A DNA stretch of 64,000 nt from Agrobacterium larrymoorei (GCF_005145045.1 NZ_CP039691.1:2368001-2432000), one strand, 5' to 3'. Shown: positions 8,887 to 17,759, numbered from the stretch's first letter. Translations and numbers: made by a program. Notes: generated by a model not told the origin, from the letters alone.

Positions 8887-10416
8887 TTAAGACCTTGAGA
8901 GATGGATGCCGTCATAAATGGAATTCAGGATGACCTGAGACGCGGGCGTTTCCGATGGCAAAAGGACATTGAGGAGCGCTCTACGCTCTTGCTCAAGCGG
9001 CCATGATTTTCCGCTTTTATAATCGAGGACTGCCTGCTTCATGCCATCGAAATCTTCAACACGATGTGCAGCCTGCTCACCTAGACGTCCAAGCGCATTG
9101 AATGGCGCATGAATGCCAGAGTCGAAGAAAATAATCGGTTTTTCAAAGAGATGGTATTCGGTCAGGAAGGCAACGCCATCGGTTACCATCAGGTCCGAGG
9201 CATCGAACAGCTTCGCATAGTCACCCTCGCATACTGCGCAATTCGGCAGAGCGGACCATTTTGCCACGAAGGCATCGTAACCCTCAGGAGCCATCGCGCC
9301 GGTCCGCGTTGCGGTAAAAGCGAGTGCAGGATGTGGCTTTAGGACGAATTGAATATCGGGACTGCTTTGAGCCCACTCGTACATCTGCTTGCAGATGAGA
9401 TGGAAGACGCCGAAGCCCGCGCCCTGAATGACGAGAGAATGGTGAGGAGCCCAGATAACGCGATAACCGCGGCCATCACCGCTCTCAACCGGCCACACTC
9501 CGTGCCCCCGCGCTTCCAGCAACCTGTCGAGCTTGGGATAACCCGATAGAACGAATTTCTCCGGGTCGGAATGCTGGAAAGACTGATAATAGGACTGCGT
9601 CTTTTCCGTCTCGCAGAACACCTTCCAGGCCAGTCGATGATAGACCTGATCGTAATTCAGATGATAGGCCTCATCGGCCTCATCCTTCCCATCCGGATTG
9701 GCAAGCACACCCATTCCATAAGGCACAACACAAATGCGCGCATAGGTGATCTCATGGGTTCGCAACCCCGGCGGCACCGGCATGTCCCATTGCTGCTGCC
9801 GAAACACCACATCGGGCCGCAGATTGCGCAGAACATCGGACGCATCGATAGAGGACAAATCCAGCCGGATATGAGGCACGCCCATCGCGTTCAGGGCAAG
9901 ATGAACATCCGTCTCGCCTTCAAAATCGCCGCGCCCGAGATGACTGTGATTGATCGAGACGACCAGAGGGTGGAAGCGGGGATCTTCGATCATCGCCTCA
10001 TAGACACCCACCAGAGCATCCCACATGGCAATGGACTGCACGACAAATACGGCGCGCACGACGCGCGCGTTTGCACGCAACTCTCGCAGAGCAAGATTGG
10101 ACGTCTGTTTTACCGCGTGAACGCCCGTCAGAAGCTGCGTCAAACGCGTATCAAGCTGCACAAGAACCTCTTTCGTGACAGCGATCTTATCCCGATCCCT
10201 CTGCTCTACGCGCAAATCGATGCCGTCGATGAGCTGCTCCGGGATAGACTGCAGACCACCATGAAGAGACTGAAGAAGCTTTGCGATCTCAAGCTGGATT
10301 TCGCCCTGCATTTCGACCTGCTGACCGATAGCTTCTATCCGCGTCTGCAAAACCTCCAATCCAAGCGCGAGCTCGGAAAGCGCAGGCGCCCGCGTCGAAA
10401 GTTCAGCCTCGGACAT
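8887..10416 (-). CDS. CDP-glycerol glycerophosphotransferase-like protein
   Basis: 509 residues, first gene of the operon. The C-terminal 350 residues carry the marks of the Glyphos_transf/TagF-like fold: IWAPHHS, FVLKPHP, and YAKLFDASDLMVTDGVAF followed by TEYHLFEKPIIFFD. The first 130 residues are predicted helical and coiled-coil-like, rich in Gln/Glu/Leu, and lack a membrane segment, so the enzyme is probably cytoplasmic or peripheral. Such enzymes move a phospho-polyol or similar group from a CDP donor to a growing chain. ATG 10416 was chosen because AAAGGAG precedes it; the frame is open 47 codons further. Donor and acceptor are unknown. Confidence 0.78.
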   Translation of the reverse strand: MSEAELSTRAPALSELALGLEVLQTRIEAIGQQVEMQGEIQLEIAKLLQSLHGGLQSIPEQLIDGIDLRVEQRDRDKIAVTKEVLVQLDTRLTQLLTGVHAVKQTSNLALRELRANARVVRAVFVVQSIAMWDALVGVYEAMIEDPRFHPLVVSINHSHLGRGDFEGETDVHLALNAMGVPHIRLDLSSIDASDVLRNLRPDVVFRQQQWDMPVPPGLRTHEITYARICVVPYGMGVLANPDGKDEADEAYHLNYDQVYHRLAWKVFCETEKTQSYYQSFQHSDPEKFVLSGYPKLDRLLEARGHGVWPVESGDGRGYRVIWAPHHSLVIQGAGFGVFHLICKQMYEWAQSSPDIQFVLKPHPALAFTATRTGAMAPEGYDAFVAKWSALPNCAVCEGDYAKLFDASDLMVTDGVAFLTEYHLFEKPIIFFDSGIHAPFNALGRLGEQAAHRVEDFDGMKQAVLDYKSGKSWPLEQERRALLNVLLPSETPASQVILNSIYDGIHLSRS

Positions 10417-10572
10417 TCTCTCGCTCCTTTGGTCGGCCAGCATCCCGCGACAATGGGCAAGATGTGATGAACGAGACCTAGAGCGACAAGCTTTCCTCAA
10501 GCTGACGTAAGCGCACCATAGAAAGCGTGGACGAGGAGCAATATAATGGAGAAACAAGGGATTTTTTCAATC

Positions 10573-10649
10573 TGGTCGGAGTGAGAGGATTCGAACCTCC
10601 GACCCCGTCGTCCCGAACGACGTGCGCTACCAGACTGCGCTACACTCCG
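10573..10649 (-). tRNA. tRNA-Pro (anticodon CGG)
   Basis: A 77-base cloverleaf including an encoded 3' CCA. The acceptor stem CGGAGTG / CACTCCG is perfect, the anticodon loop is TTCGGGA (anticodon CGG, reads CCG), and the T arm GGTTCGAATCC is canonical. The 3' end points toward the five-gene operon at 6061-10416. Confidence 0.97.
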
Positions 10650-10893
10650 TGACCAGCGGCGTTTCTATAGACCAGCCTCCTGCTTTGGACAAGCATCGAT
10701 CACGAATTTTTTGTGACAGGGGGACGCCGGAGTTCAGGTGCCAATTCAGTGTGGTGAAAATCGTTACAAAAAAGCAATTGTGGCAGGAAATTTTCAACGG
10801 ATGTGCACTTCCTACTCCCCGTCTTTCGTAAATCTGTTAGGGGAACATCATCTCCGGCGAAAGAGCCGGATCGGCACAAAAGGACGTTTCATC

Positions 10894-11298
10894 ATGCGAT
10901 TTCGCAGCGTAATGCTTGCAGGGCTTGCCATTGCCCTGTCCGCTTGCACGACAACCCCATCCATCTCTGCCAAGAGCCCGGTCGAAACCCGCTGGGTTGG
11001 CCAGTCCGCTGGCGTCTTCTTCGCCAAGTTCGGCCCGCCGCTGAGCGACGTCGATTCCGGCAGCACCACGACCTATACATGGCGCGGTGGCTACAAGACG
11101 GCCAAGATTCCGGCGAAGTATGAAGAGAAGGATGGCAAGCGCGGCCGCCAGATTTCGTCTGCCCGCACGTCCTACCTGTCCTGCACGGTTCAGCTGACTG
11201 TTGGCGAAGACTACAAGATTCGCTCGATCCGCACCGTTTCCGACCGCCCGGGCGTGAACGGCCCGAGCTACTGCGCGGAATTCCTCGCTGCGGAATAA
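10894..11298 (+). CDS. Small outer-membrane-type lipoprotein
   Basis: 134 residues. The N-terminus MRFRSVMLAGLAIALSAC is a lipoprotein signal peptide with lipobox LSAC and lipidated Cys18. The rest is a soluble basic domain with no motif I recognise; it contains VGQSAGVFFAKFGPP, the kind of segment seen in short beta-rich envelope lipoproteins, and two later Cys that could pair. It stands alone between tRNA-Pro and a terminator, so it is probably a single transcript. Function unknown. Confidence 0.8.
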   Translation: MRFRSVMLAGLAIALSACTTTPSISAKSPVETRWVGQSAGVFFAKFGPPLSDVDSGSTTTYTWRGGYKTAKIPAKYEEKDGKRGRQISSARTSYLSCTVQLTVGEDYKIRSIRTVSDRPGVNGPSYCAEFLAAE

Positions 11299-11323
11299 TC
11301 TCCGCCTTTTCGGCAATCAAAGT

Positions 11324-11352
11324 AACCCGCTTCAGCTCGAGGCGGGTTTTTC
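11324..11352 (+). terminator. Terminator after the 10894 lipoprotein gene
   Basis: Inverted arms aacccgc / gcgggtt separated by 11 bases, followed by three further T. It lies 25 bases after the stop codon. Confidence 0.75.
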
Positions 11353-11692
11353 TTTGTCGCGGCGCAAAACCTATCGGAATTATGTGCCAAAATGCGGCGC
11401 GCAGATCAGCCATGCGTATTAAACATGGCTACCACTTAAACCGATTAGATTTATGCAAAGCTAAATTTCGGCATTTGCATGTAGCCGTTTTATCAATGCG
11501 CTATCTGTTGGAAAAACATGGCAAAATGCCTCAGCTGCATTTTGTCGCAGGCATTTGCTAACCGTTTGAAGCGACCCGCTATCGCTAAGTGAAGTGCCGT
11601 GTTGGCACATGTTGCAAGAGTTGTCCCCCATTGATGTTTGGTTTATTGCGCCGCACAAAAATTGAAATTCCTCAAGACATGCAGGTAGCGAC
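11353..11692. promoter_or_regulatory. Upstream region of mqo with two dyads
   Basis: AT-rich, no gene seen. Two inverted repeats stand out: agccatg / catggct at 11408-11430 (7-bp arms, 9-base spacer) and atgcaaa / tttgcat at 11453-11480 (14-base spacer). They may be operator sites or mRNA hairpins. No regulator can be named from the sequence. Confidence 0.4.
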
Positions 11693-13405
11693 GTGATCAA
11701 AGACAACAAGGGCAATGGCTTGCCGACCGCAATCTCGAAAGACGCCTTCACCATGAACCGTCGTCAGGTTCTTGGAACGGCGTTTGCGGGCCTTGCTGCC
11801 GCAGCTCTTCCGGGCGCACCGGCGATTGCGCAGTCTGCCGATAAAAAGGTGGACGTGCTTCTGATCGGTGGCGGCATCATGAGCGCCACGCTCGGCATCT
11901 GGCTGCGCGAGCTGGAGCCCAACTGGTCGATCCAGATGCTGGAGCGTCTCGATGCCGTGGCCATGGAAAGCTCCAATGGCTGGAACAATGCAGGTACCGG
12001 CCACTCTGCGCTGGCCGAACTGAACTACACGCCGGAAACCGCCAATGGCGGTATCGATATTTCCAAGGCGGTCGAAATCAACGAATCCTTCCAGATTTCG
12101 CGTCAGTTCTGGGCGTGGCAGGTGCGCAACGGCGTTCTGAAGAACCCGCGCTCGTTCATCAACCACACGCCGCATATGAGCTTCGTCTGGGGCGATGAAA
12201 ACATTGCCTATCTTGAAAAGCGTTACGAGGCGCTGAAGGCGAGCCCGCTTTTTGCTGGCATGCAGTATTCCAGCGACCCGGAGCAGATCAAGAAATGGGT
12301 TCCGCTGATGATGGAAGGCCGTGATCCTTCCCAGAAGATCGGCGCGACATGGTCTCCCCTCGGCACCGACATGGAGTTCGGCGAAATCACCCGCCAGTTC
12401 GTGTCGCACCTCAAGAGCACGCCGAATTTCGATCTTCAGGTTTCGAGCGAAGTCGACGCCATCGAGCGCAATGCGGATGGTTCATGGCGCGTCAGCTACA
12501 GCAATCTTGCAAATGGAGGCTCGCACACGGTGGATGCGAAGTTCGTCTTCATCGGCGCGGGCGGCGGTGCGCTGCACCTGTTGCAGATGTCCGGCATCCC
12601 GGAAGGTGAAGACTATGCTGGTTTCCCGGTTGGCGGCTCGTTCCTCGTCAACGAAAACCCGGATGTCAGCATGCTGCATCTGGCCAAGGCATACGGCAAG
12701 GCATCGACCGGTTCTCCGCCCATGTCCGTTCCGCATCTGGACACACGGGTTATCGGCGGCAAGCGGATCGTGCTGTTCGGACCTTTCGCAACCTTCTCCA
12801 CGAAGTTCCTCAAGGACGGCTCCTATTTCGACCTCTTGACCTCGACCACGATGAGCAACATCTGGCCGATGATGAAGGTGGGCATGGATGAATATCCGCT
12901 GGTCGAATATCTCGCAGGCCAGCTGATGCTCTCCGACGAAGACCGCATCGCAGCGCTTCGCGAATACTTCCCGCAGGCAAAGGCCGAAGAATGGCGCCTG
13001 TGGCAGGCCGGTCAGCGCGTGCAGATCATCAAGCGCGACGCCAACAAGGGCGGCGTCCTGAAGCTCGGCACGGAAATCGTCGCAGCAAAGGACGGCAGCA
13101 TCGCCGGTCTCCTCGGCGCTTCCCCGGGTGCTTCGACTGCAGCCCCGATCATGCTCAGCGTGCTCGAGAAGGTGTTCAAGGACAAGGTCGCAACGCCGGA
13201 ATGGCAAGCAAAGCTGCACCAGATCGTCCCCAGCTACGGCACCAAGCTGAATGACGACCCAGAAAAGGTTCAGCAGGAATGGGCTTACACCGCCGAACAC
13301 CTGCAACTGCCAACCCCGCCGCAGATCGATATGGCTGTAATCAATGCCAGTGGCGCGGCCCCTGCCGATGCGCCAGTTAAGAAGACGCCGGATATGGCGC
13401 TATAA
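11693..13405 (+). CDS. mqo: Malate:quinone oxidoreductase
   Basis: 570 residues from GTG 11693 or 550 from ATG 11753. FAD-dependent membrane-associated enzyme oxidising malate to oxaloacetate and passing electrons to quinone. The dinucleotide motif is [13 protein letters not shown] just after the leader, and the family stretches [14 protein letters not shown] and [15 protein letters not shown] follow. The N-terminus has a twin-arginine-like leader ([12 protein letters not shown]...APAIAQ), so export or membrane tethering is possible; a signal-like leader also occurs in the enterobacterial enzyme. GTG 11693 has AGG 6-8 bases ahead. The C-terminal tail is Ala/Pro-rich. Single gene ended by a terminator. 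Confidence 0.93.
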   Translation: MIKDNKGNGLPTAISKDAFTMNRRQVLGTAFAGLAAAALPGAPAIAQSADKKVDVLLIGGGIMSATLGIWLRELEPNWSIQMLERLDAVAMESSNGWNNAGTGHSALAELNYTPETANGGIDISKAVEINESFQISRQFWAWQVRNGVLKNPRSFINHTPHMSFVWGDENIAYLEKRYEALKASPLFAGMQYSSDPEQIKKWVPLMMEGRDPSQKIGATWSPLGTDMEFGEITRQFVSHLKSTPNFDLQVSSEVDAIERNADGSWRVSYSNLANGGSHTVDAKFVFIGAGGGALHLLQMSGIPEGEDYAGFPVGGSFLVNENPDVSMLHLAKAYGKASTGSPPMSVPHLDTRVIGGKRIVLFGPFATFSTKFLKDGSYFDLLTSTTMSNIWPMMKVGMDEYPLVEYLAGQLMLSDEDRIAALREYFPQAKAEEWRLWQAGQRVQIIKRDANKGGVLKLGTEIVAAKDGSIAGLLGASPGASTAAPIMLSVLEKVFKDKVATPEWQAKLHQIVPSYGTKLNDDPEKVQQEWAYTAEHLQLPTPPQIDMAVINASGAAPADAPVKKTPDMAL

Positions 13406-13446
13406 TATACACCAGGCCGCGTTTGAACGCGCTTGCATCATCAACT

Positions 13447-13475
13447 AAAAAGGCACGGCTACGGCTGTGCCTTTT
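13447..13475 (+). terminator. Terminator of mqo
   Basis: Nine-base-pair stem aaaaggcac / gtgcctttt with a 10-base loop, starting 42 bases after the stop codon and ending in four T. Confidence 0.85.
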
Positions 13476-13660
13476 GGTTTCTGGGTCGATGACATTGGGT
13501 TCGTCGGCGCAGCCGTAGCGGTACGGCTTTCAACAATCCAAGCTTGAATCCGTTACCAACCAGTGGCAAAAATTGAAAATGTTTGCCGTGTAGTTCGGCA
13601 AAACGTCGGCGTTCAGCTTTGTGGACAGAATTTAGTCCAATCTTGTCACAGGAGGATCAA

Positions 13661-14287
13661 ATGGCCAAATCTATGATCCCGTCTGTGTGGCGAACATCGT
13701 CGCCCTCATCTTTCACAAAACAATTCGAGCTCAGTGTGGAAGATCATCTCGCGGTCCGTTACGCTCGCAGGGAACCGCTGCCATTTGGCCGCTTCGCCGG
13801 TTTTGTCACGATCTGCTCACTGTTTGTCGGATTGATAATTGCACATGGATGGTGGAAAAGCGGAGACACTTGGACGGCCGTATGTATTGCTGCTGTCTCT
13901 TTGATCGCGGGCCTTCTTCTGGCGAAACTTCTCTATGGCTTCATCAGGGCACAGGTCTGGGGCTTCTGGATTGGCTTCCTCAATGCACGCGAGGCAATCA
14001 ATATTCCACTCGAGATGACCATAGATGTAAAAGGCGTCCATATCCTCGTCCGTCAGCAAACATGGTTTTGCCCGTGGGAAAGCCTCGATACGGTTGAGGA
14101 AGACGCAGAGCGTTACTATTTCTGGACCTCGGGAACACAGACCCATATTTTACCCAAGCGTTTGTTCGAAGATGAGACTAAGGCTGAGAATTTCGCTGAA
14201 GCATTACGGACATGGTGGCGTCAAGAGCCGGTTTCCCCTCCACGCCGTGTAGGCACAAAACATCTTGATTGGGGACAAAAATCGTAA
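13661..14287 (+). CDS. YcxB-like membrane protein
   Basis: 208 residues starting at ATG 13661, chosen because AGGAGG stands 7 bases ahead; the frame extends 26 codons upstream without such a site. Two adjacent hydrophobic segments (roughly residues 45-65 and 75-95) are followed by a cytoplasmic domain with the YcxB-like pattern: a beta strand reading GVHILVRQQTWFCPWESLDTVEE, then YYFWTSGTQTHILPKRLF. Such proteins are widespread and of unknown function. It ends 10 bases before the convergent tRNA-Gln gene. Confidence 0.7.
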   Translation: MAKSMIPSVWRTSSPSSFTKQFELSVEDHLAVRYARREPLPFGRFAGFVTICSLFVGLIIAHGWWKSGDTWTAVCIAAVSLIAGLLLAKLLYGFIRAQVWGFWIGFLNAREAINIPLEMTIDVKGVHILVRQQTWFCPWESLDTVEEDAERYYFWTSGTQTHILPKRLFEDETKAENFAEALRTWWRQEPVSPPRRVGTKHLDWGQKS

Positions 14288-14296
14288 GCAAGATTG

Positions 14297-14371
14297 TGGC
14301 TGGGGCGCCAGGATTCGAACCTGGGAATGCCGGTACCAAAAACCGGTGCCTTACCGCTTGGCGACGCCCCA
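14297..14371 (-). tRNA. tRNA-Gln (anticodon TTG)
   Basis: A 75-base cloverleaf with encoded CCA. Acceptor stem TGGGGCG / CGCCCCA, anticodon stem CCGGT / ACCGG with loop TTTTGGT, giving anticodon TTG (Gln, CAA/CAG). T arm AGGTTCGAATCCT is canonical. Confidence 0.97.
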
Positions 14372-14534
14372 ACGAAGCAGGTGGGCGAAGCGCCACTGCC
14401 TGAACGGCGCCTGATTAGCAAAGCAGAGCGGCACCGGCAATCATTATGTTTGCGTGGTTGCAAGTTTTCTTGTGGGTAGAGACACATGTTCATGCTAGGC
14501 CGGAGGGCGTAATTTTAAGAGCTTTTGGACGACC

Positions 14535-15443
14535 ATGGCAGAACCCGTATTCGACCTTGAATTTCAACCGGCTTATGGCACCGCTGTTCCAGTTGCGGAA
14601 AATGTGCAGCGATTGACCGTCAACAATCCATCGGCTTTCACTTTTCACGGCACGAACAGCTATATTGTCGGCACGAAATCGGTTGCGGTGATCGATCCGG
14701 GGCCGGAAGATCAGGCGCATTTTCAGGCGTTGATGGACGCGCTCAAAGGCCGCGAGGTCACGCATATATTCGTCAGCCATACGCATCGCGACCACTCGCC
14801 TTTGGCAAGGCGATTGAAGGAAGCGACCGGGGCTTTGACTGTCGCGGAAGGGCCGCATCGCGCTGCGCGACCGCTGCATGTGGGTGAGAAAAATCCGTTT
14901 GCGGAAAGCGCCGATACGGATTTTCTGCCGGATATCGTGCTTGGCGACAACGATACCGTTGCGGGCGATGGCTGGGCACTCACCGGCCTTCACACGCCCG
15001 GCCACACCGCCAACCATTGCGCCTTCGCTCTTGATGGCAGCGGCATCGTGTTTTCCGCCGACCATGTGATGGCATGGGCAACGACGATTGTTGCCCCGCC
15101 CGATGGCGCAATGAGCGATTACATGTCCTCATTGGAAAAGCTACTGAAGCGCAAGGACCGCCTGTTTTTGCCCGGCCATGGCGGCCCGGTCAACGATCCT
15201 ACCGCCTTCATGCGTGGTCTTCGCGCCCACCGCCGGATGCGCGAAAAGGCGGTCCTGACGCGTATCAAGGCGGGAGACCGAACCATCGCGGATATGGTGA
15301 AAGTGATCTACCGCCGCACCGACCCGCGCCTGCACGGGGCTGCCGCACTTTCCGTGCTGGCGCATATCGAAGACCTCATCGAAAAAGGCCTGGTCCAGAC
15401 GGACGGCCCGCCTTCGCTTACCGGCATTTATGATCCGGCCTGA
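14535..15443 (+). CDS. Metallo-beta-lactamase-fold hydrolase (LACTB2-like)
   Basis: 302 residues. The metal-binding HxHxDH motif is SHTHRDH at residues 81-87. Further ligands are seen in the GHTANH, FSADHVMAW and LPGHGGP motifs. The C-terminal 80 residues form a helical winged-helix-like domain, the architecture of LACTB2-type members, which include hydrolases and nucleases. The substrate cannot be told from the sequence. Not related to antibiotic resistance by any sign seen. It converges on the VapBC-like pair with a 9-base gap. Confidence 0.85.
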   Translation: MAEPVFDLEFQPAYGTAVPVAENVQRLTVNNPSAFTFHGTNSYIVGTKSVAVIDPGPEDQAHFQALMDALKGREVTHIFVSHTHRDHSPLARRLKEATGALTVAEGPHRAARPLHVGEKNPFAESADTDFLPDIVLGDNDTVAGDGWALTGLHTPGHTANHCAFALDGSGIVFSADHVMAWATTIVAPPDGAMSDYMSSLEKLLKRKDRLFLPGHGGPVNDPTAFMRGLRAHRRMREKAVLTRIKAGDRTIADMVKVIYRRTDPRLHGAAALSVLAHIEDLIEKGLVQTDGPPSLTGIYDPA

Positions 15444-15452
15444 AAATCAAAC

Positions 15453-15869
15453 TCATGCCCATGGGTTGATGACGTGGAGTGGAAGTTCTTCAAAGTCGCT
15501 GACATTGCGCGTGGCGAGCGAAGCGCCATGGGATATGGCGATTGCTGCAATCTGGGCATCGAATTGGCTGATCGGCTTGCCAATCTTGCGACGAGCAACA
15601 GCAATCCGGGCGTAAATGTCAGCCGCTTCCCGATCAAAGGGCAATACCCGTCCCGCCAGATCCTGTGAGAAGACTGGCTGAATAGTATCTTCCAACTGCT
15701 GACGACGACGGCCTTCGGGCAACAATCTCAGACCATAAAGGATTTCTGCTTCCGTAACTGTGGTCGTAAATACGGAATGGACTGGAAGATGTCTGACCCA
15801 TTCTACAACTACAGTAGAGGGGTCTTTAGCGAAGAGCTCCGAGATGACATTCGTATCCAGAATGATCAT
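15453..15869 (-). CDS. vapC: VapC-family PIN-domain toxin
   Basis: 138 residues. PIN-domain ribonuclease features: N-terminal MIILDTNV with Asp5, Glu40 in the TEAEILYGL motif, a mid-protein Asp after PFDREAADIY, and the C-terminal QFDAQIAAIAISHG...TRNVSDFE acidic cluster. VapC toxins cleave tRNA or rRNA when free of antitoxin. Its ATG overlaps the antitoxin stop by four bases (ATGA), the usual toxin-antitoxin order. It resembles the FitB subgroup. All catalytic acidic positions appear intact. Confidence 0.92.
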   Translation of the reverse strand: MIILDTNVISELFAKDPSTVVVEWVRHLPVHSVFTTTVTEAEILYGLRLLPEGRRRQQLEDTIQPVFSQDLAGRVLPFDREAADIYARIAVARRKIGKPISQFDAQIAAIAISHGASLATRNVSDFEELPLHVINPWA

Positions 15870-16114
15870 TTCGTGCCGAAGTCTGGATTTTCTCTGATGG
15901 GTTCTCTCGCCGGGATGTCGAGTGTCACGCCCTCACCGGTCAACCGGGTGCGGATGGCATCAGCCAGATTGGCCGGTTCGGCCCCATGGAGAGACAGTGC
16001 AGCTCTCAAGATATCACGCGCTTCATCTTCCATCGAGCGCCCATGATGAGCGGCGCGAACGCGCAGGCGGCGCTTCAATGCCTCATCGATGTTGCGGATC
16101 GTCATGCTTGCCAT
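15866..16114 (-). CDS. vapB: FitA/VapB-type antitoxin
   Basis: 82 residues from ATG 16114, chosen for the GGAGGG 4 bases ahead. The N-terminal MASMTIRNIDEALKRRLRVR segment is a ribbon-helix-helix DNA-binding domain of the FitA type. The C-terminal half (ADAIRTRLTGEGV...NPDFGTK) is the region that would bind the toxin. It precedes vapC with a four-base overlap. The pair should repress its own promoter just upstream of 16114. Confidence 0.9.
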   Translation of the reverse strand: MASMTIRNIDEALKRRLRVRAAHHGRSMEDEARDILRAALSLHGAEPANLADAIRTRLTGEGVTLDIPAREPIRENPDFGTK

Positions 16115-16178
16115 CACGCCCTCCATTCATCATTGATTGCATATACAGCATCGCTGCGTCGTTCTCAATGAGGTGGAA

Positions 16179-17102
16179 TTAGTTGTCGTTCAAACCCTGC
16201 ATCTCCGCATCCAGCGCATCGAGATAGCCTTCGGCGATCTCCGCGCCCATGCCGAGATCGTGGGGGCCGAAGCGGGAGGCGACGCGGACGTCTACGAGGG
16301 TGGTTTCGGTGTCTTCGCGCAGGCGGATCAGCACATCGAAGCGGGCACCCCAGATCAGCGTGCGCATCTCCCCCTGCATCAGCACCGTGCCGCTGCCATT
16401 GAAGAAGGTTGGGGCCGGGGCCTCTGCCGGGCGGGCCAGCGGCACGGGCACGATGGCTGGCAAATCCTCGATAGGCGGCGTGTCCGTCGTTTCCGGCTGT
16501 CGGTCCTGTCTGGGTACGCCGGGCTGAACATCCGGCAAGGCACCGATCAGGCCATCCGTGTGGGCAATGCGGATGTGCTGTGCCTTCGCCACCTTGCGGG
16601 CTGCGGTATAGACGCGGTCGATGGCGCCTTCATAGCGGTGTCCCGCAAGGCTGGGATAGGCCGCCAGTTGCAAATCCCGCTCCGCTTTTGCCACGACAGC
16701 CGGGCGCGGCAGCCATTGCTGGTTGGCGGTGGGGATGGAAAGCCAGTTCGGCACATCCGCAACATCCGTCGTGACATCGTAAATTTGGGGCTTCTGCCAA
16801 TAGAGAAAGCCCGCATAACCGACGACGCCGAGCGGAATAGCCGAGAGCATTAGAGCGTAAAGAGACCACATGCCGCCCTTTGCGCCCGCAGACCACAGGC
16901 GTTGCAAACCGATGACCGCAAGCAGCAATGCCGCCGCGCCGATGCCAGCGGAAATCAATGTCAGGGCGATGAAGTCCGGCGTCGTCAACGGCCCGAAGCG
17001 ATGCAGCGGAGCAGCGATGACAAAAAGCAATAGCGCCGAAAGCCCGAGATAGCGGGAGAGATATGCCGCATGGGAAACGGGCCGAACGAAACGCACAGTC
17101 AT
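16179..17102 (-). CDS. DUF1499 membrane protein
   Basis: 307 residues from ATG 17102; a TTG at 17138 would add 12 residues. Three hydrophobic segments occupy the first 110 residues (YLSRYLGLSALLLFVIA, the IALTLISAGIGAAALLLAV stretch and the LYALMLSAIPLGVVGYAGFL stretch). A C-terminal domain follows in which DVADVPNW and later TLVDVRVASRFGPHDLG match the DUF1499 pattern, interrupted by a Pro-rich insertion around residues 195-230. Function unknown. The 386 bases upstream hold a large inverted repeat. Confidence 0.75.
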   Translation of the reverse strand: MTVRFVRPVSHAAYLSRYLGLSALLLFVIAAPLHRFGPLTTPDFIALTLISAGIGAAALLLAVIGLQRLWSAGAKGGMWSLYALMLSAIPLGVVGYAGFLYWQKPQIYDVTTDVADVPNWLSIPTANQQWLPRPAVVAKAERDLQLAAYPSLAGHRYEGAIDRVYTAARKVAKAQHIRIAHTDGLIGALPDVQPGVPRQDRQPETTDTPPIEDLPAIVPVPLARPAEAPAPTFFNGSGTVLMQGEMRTLIWGARFDVLIRLREDTETTLVDVRVASRFGPHDLGMGAEIAEGYLDALDAEMQGLNDN

Positions 17103-17282
17103 GAAGCGGGCACCCGGAAGCACGTGCATTGGCAACAAAGCGCTCCGGACAGGCGTCTCCTGCCGGAATCACCGGTACGGGATTTTCATAAAGCCTTTTG
17201 GCCGCGAATGGAATCGCCTCACCTTTATTTGCTGGCCTGCCAGAGCAACCTTTACCGGGGATGGGACTTTTCTACACCGGTC

Positions 17283-17445
17283 AGAGCGTTTCCTTGTTAA
17301 ATGGAAACATTCTGCCGGAGCAGATTTTCGTCAGGGCAAATGCGGTTGGCGAAGGGCATACCCATAGGTACGTCCGAGCCAATCGCCTTTGAGCCTGGCG
17401 GAAAGATGCCCGGCAGAATGTTTCCATTTAACAAGGAAACGCTCT
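17283..17445. repeat. 163-bp element bounded by a perfect 36-bp inverted repeat
   Basis: Left arm 17283-17318 and right arm 17410-17445 are exact reverse complements over 36 bases and enclose 91 bases. Each arm also contains an inner palindrome (tttcc...ggaaa). No open frame is seen inside. A near copy of part of an arm lies at 6033-6062. The structure resembles a miniature inverted-repeat element or a pair of oppositely oriented palindromic repeats. I saw no clear target duplication at its borders. Confidence 0.85.
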
Positions 17446-17488
17446 AAAGGGCGTAGACACTCAGCTAGATATTTCAGGAGAGACGATC

Positions 17489-17758
17489 ATGCGGGTTTCA
17501 ATCGTTCTGGGTTCACTTGCGGCTCTGTTGGCGCTTTCATCGTGCCAGACGCTGACGCCCGAGGAGCGGCGAGCGCGGGATGAGGCGACCTGCCGCGGCT
17601 ATGGCTTCCGCCCGAATACGGACCAGATGGCAGGCTGCCTCCTTGATCTGGACCTTGACCGTCGTGCGGATGCGCGCGCATGGCAGGCGCAGGTGAACCG
17701 AGACATGTTCTACCGGCCTGTGGTGGTGGAGCGCCGCATTGTCGTTCAAAATCGCTGA
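17489..17758 (+). CDS. Small lipoprotein
   Basis: 89 residues. A lipoprotein signal (SLAALLALSSC, lipidated Cys at residue 19) is followed by a charged, Arg-rich segment with two further Cys (ATCRGYGF and AGCLLDLDLDRR), a pattern seen in short Rhizobiales envelope lipoproteins. The ribosome site is good (AGGAGAG 8 bases before ATG). It ends one base from the convergent ppdK gene. Function unknown. Confidence 0.8.
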   Translation: MRVSIVLGSLAALLALSSCQTLTPEERRARDEATCRGYGFRPNTDQMAGCLLDLDLDRRADARAWQAQVNRDMFYRPVVVERRIVVQNR

Positions 17759-17759
17759 T

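Noticed and set aside
11461..11754. 97-codon minus-strand frame upstream of mqo
   Set aside because: No domain; overlaps the mqo start and the promoter region.
14535..15443. Antibiotic-resistance beta-lactamase
   Set aside because: The metallo-beta-lactamase fold is general; the C-terminal helical domain and lack of a signal peptide indicate a LACTB2-like housekeeping hydrolase.
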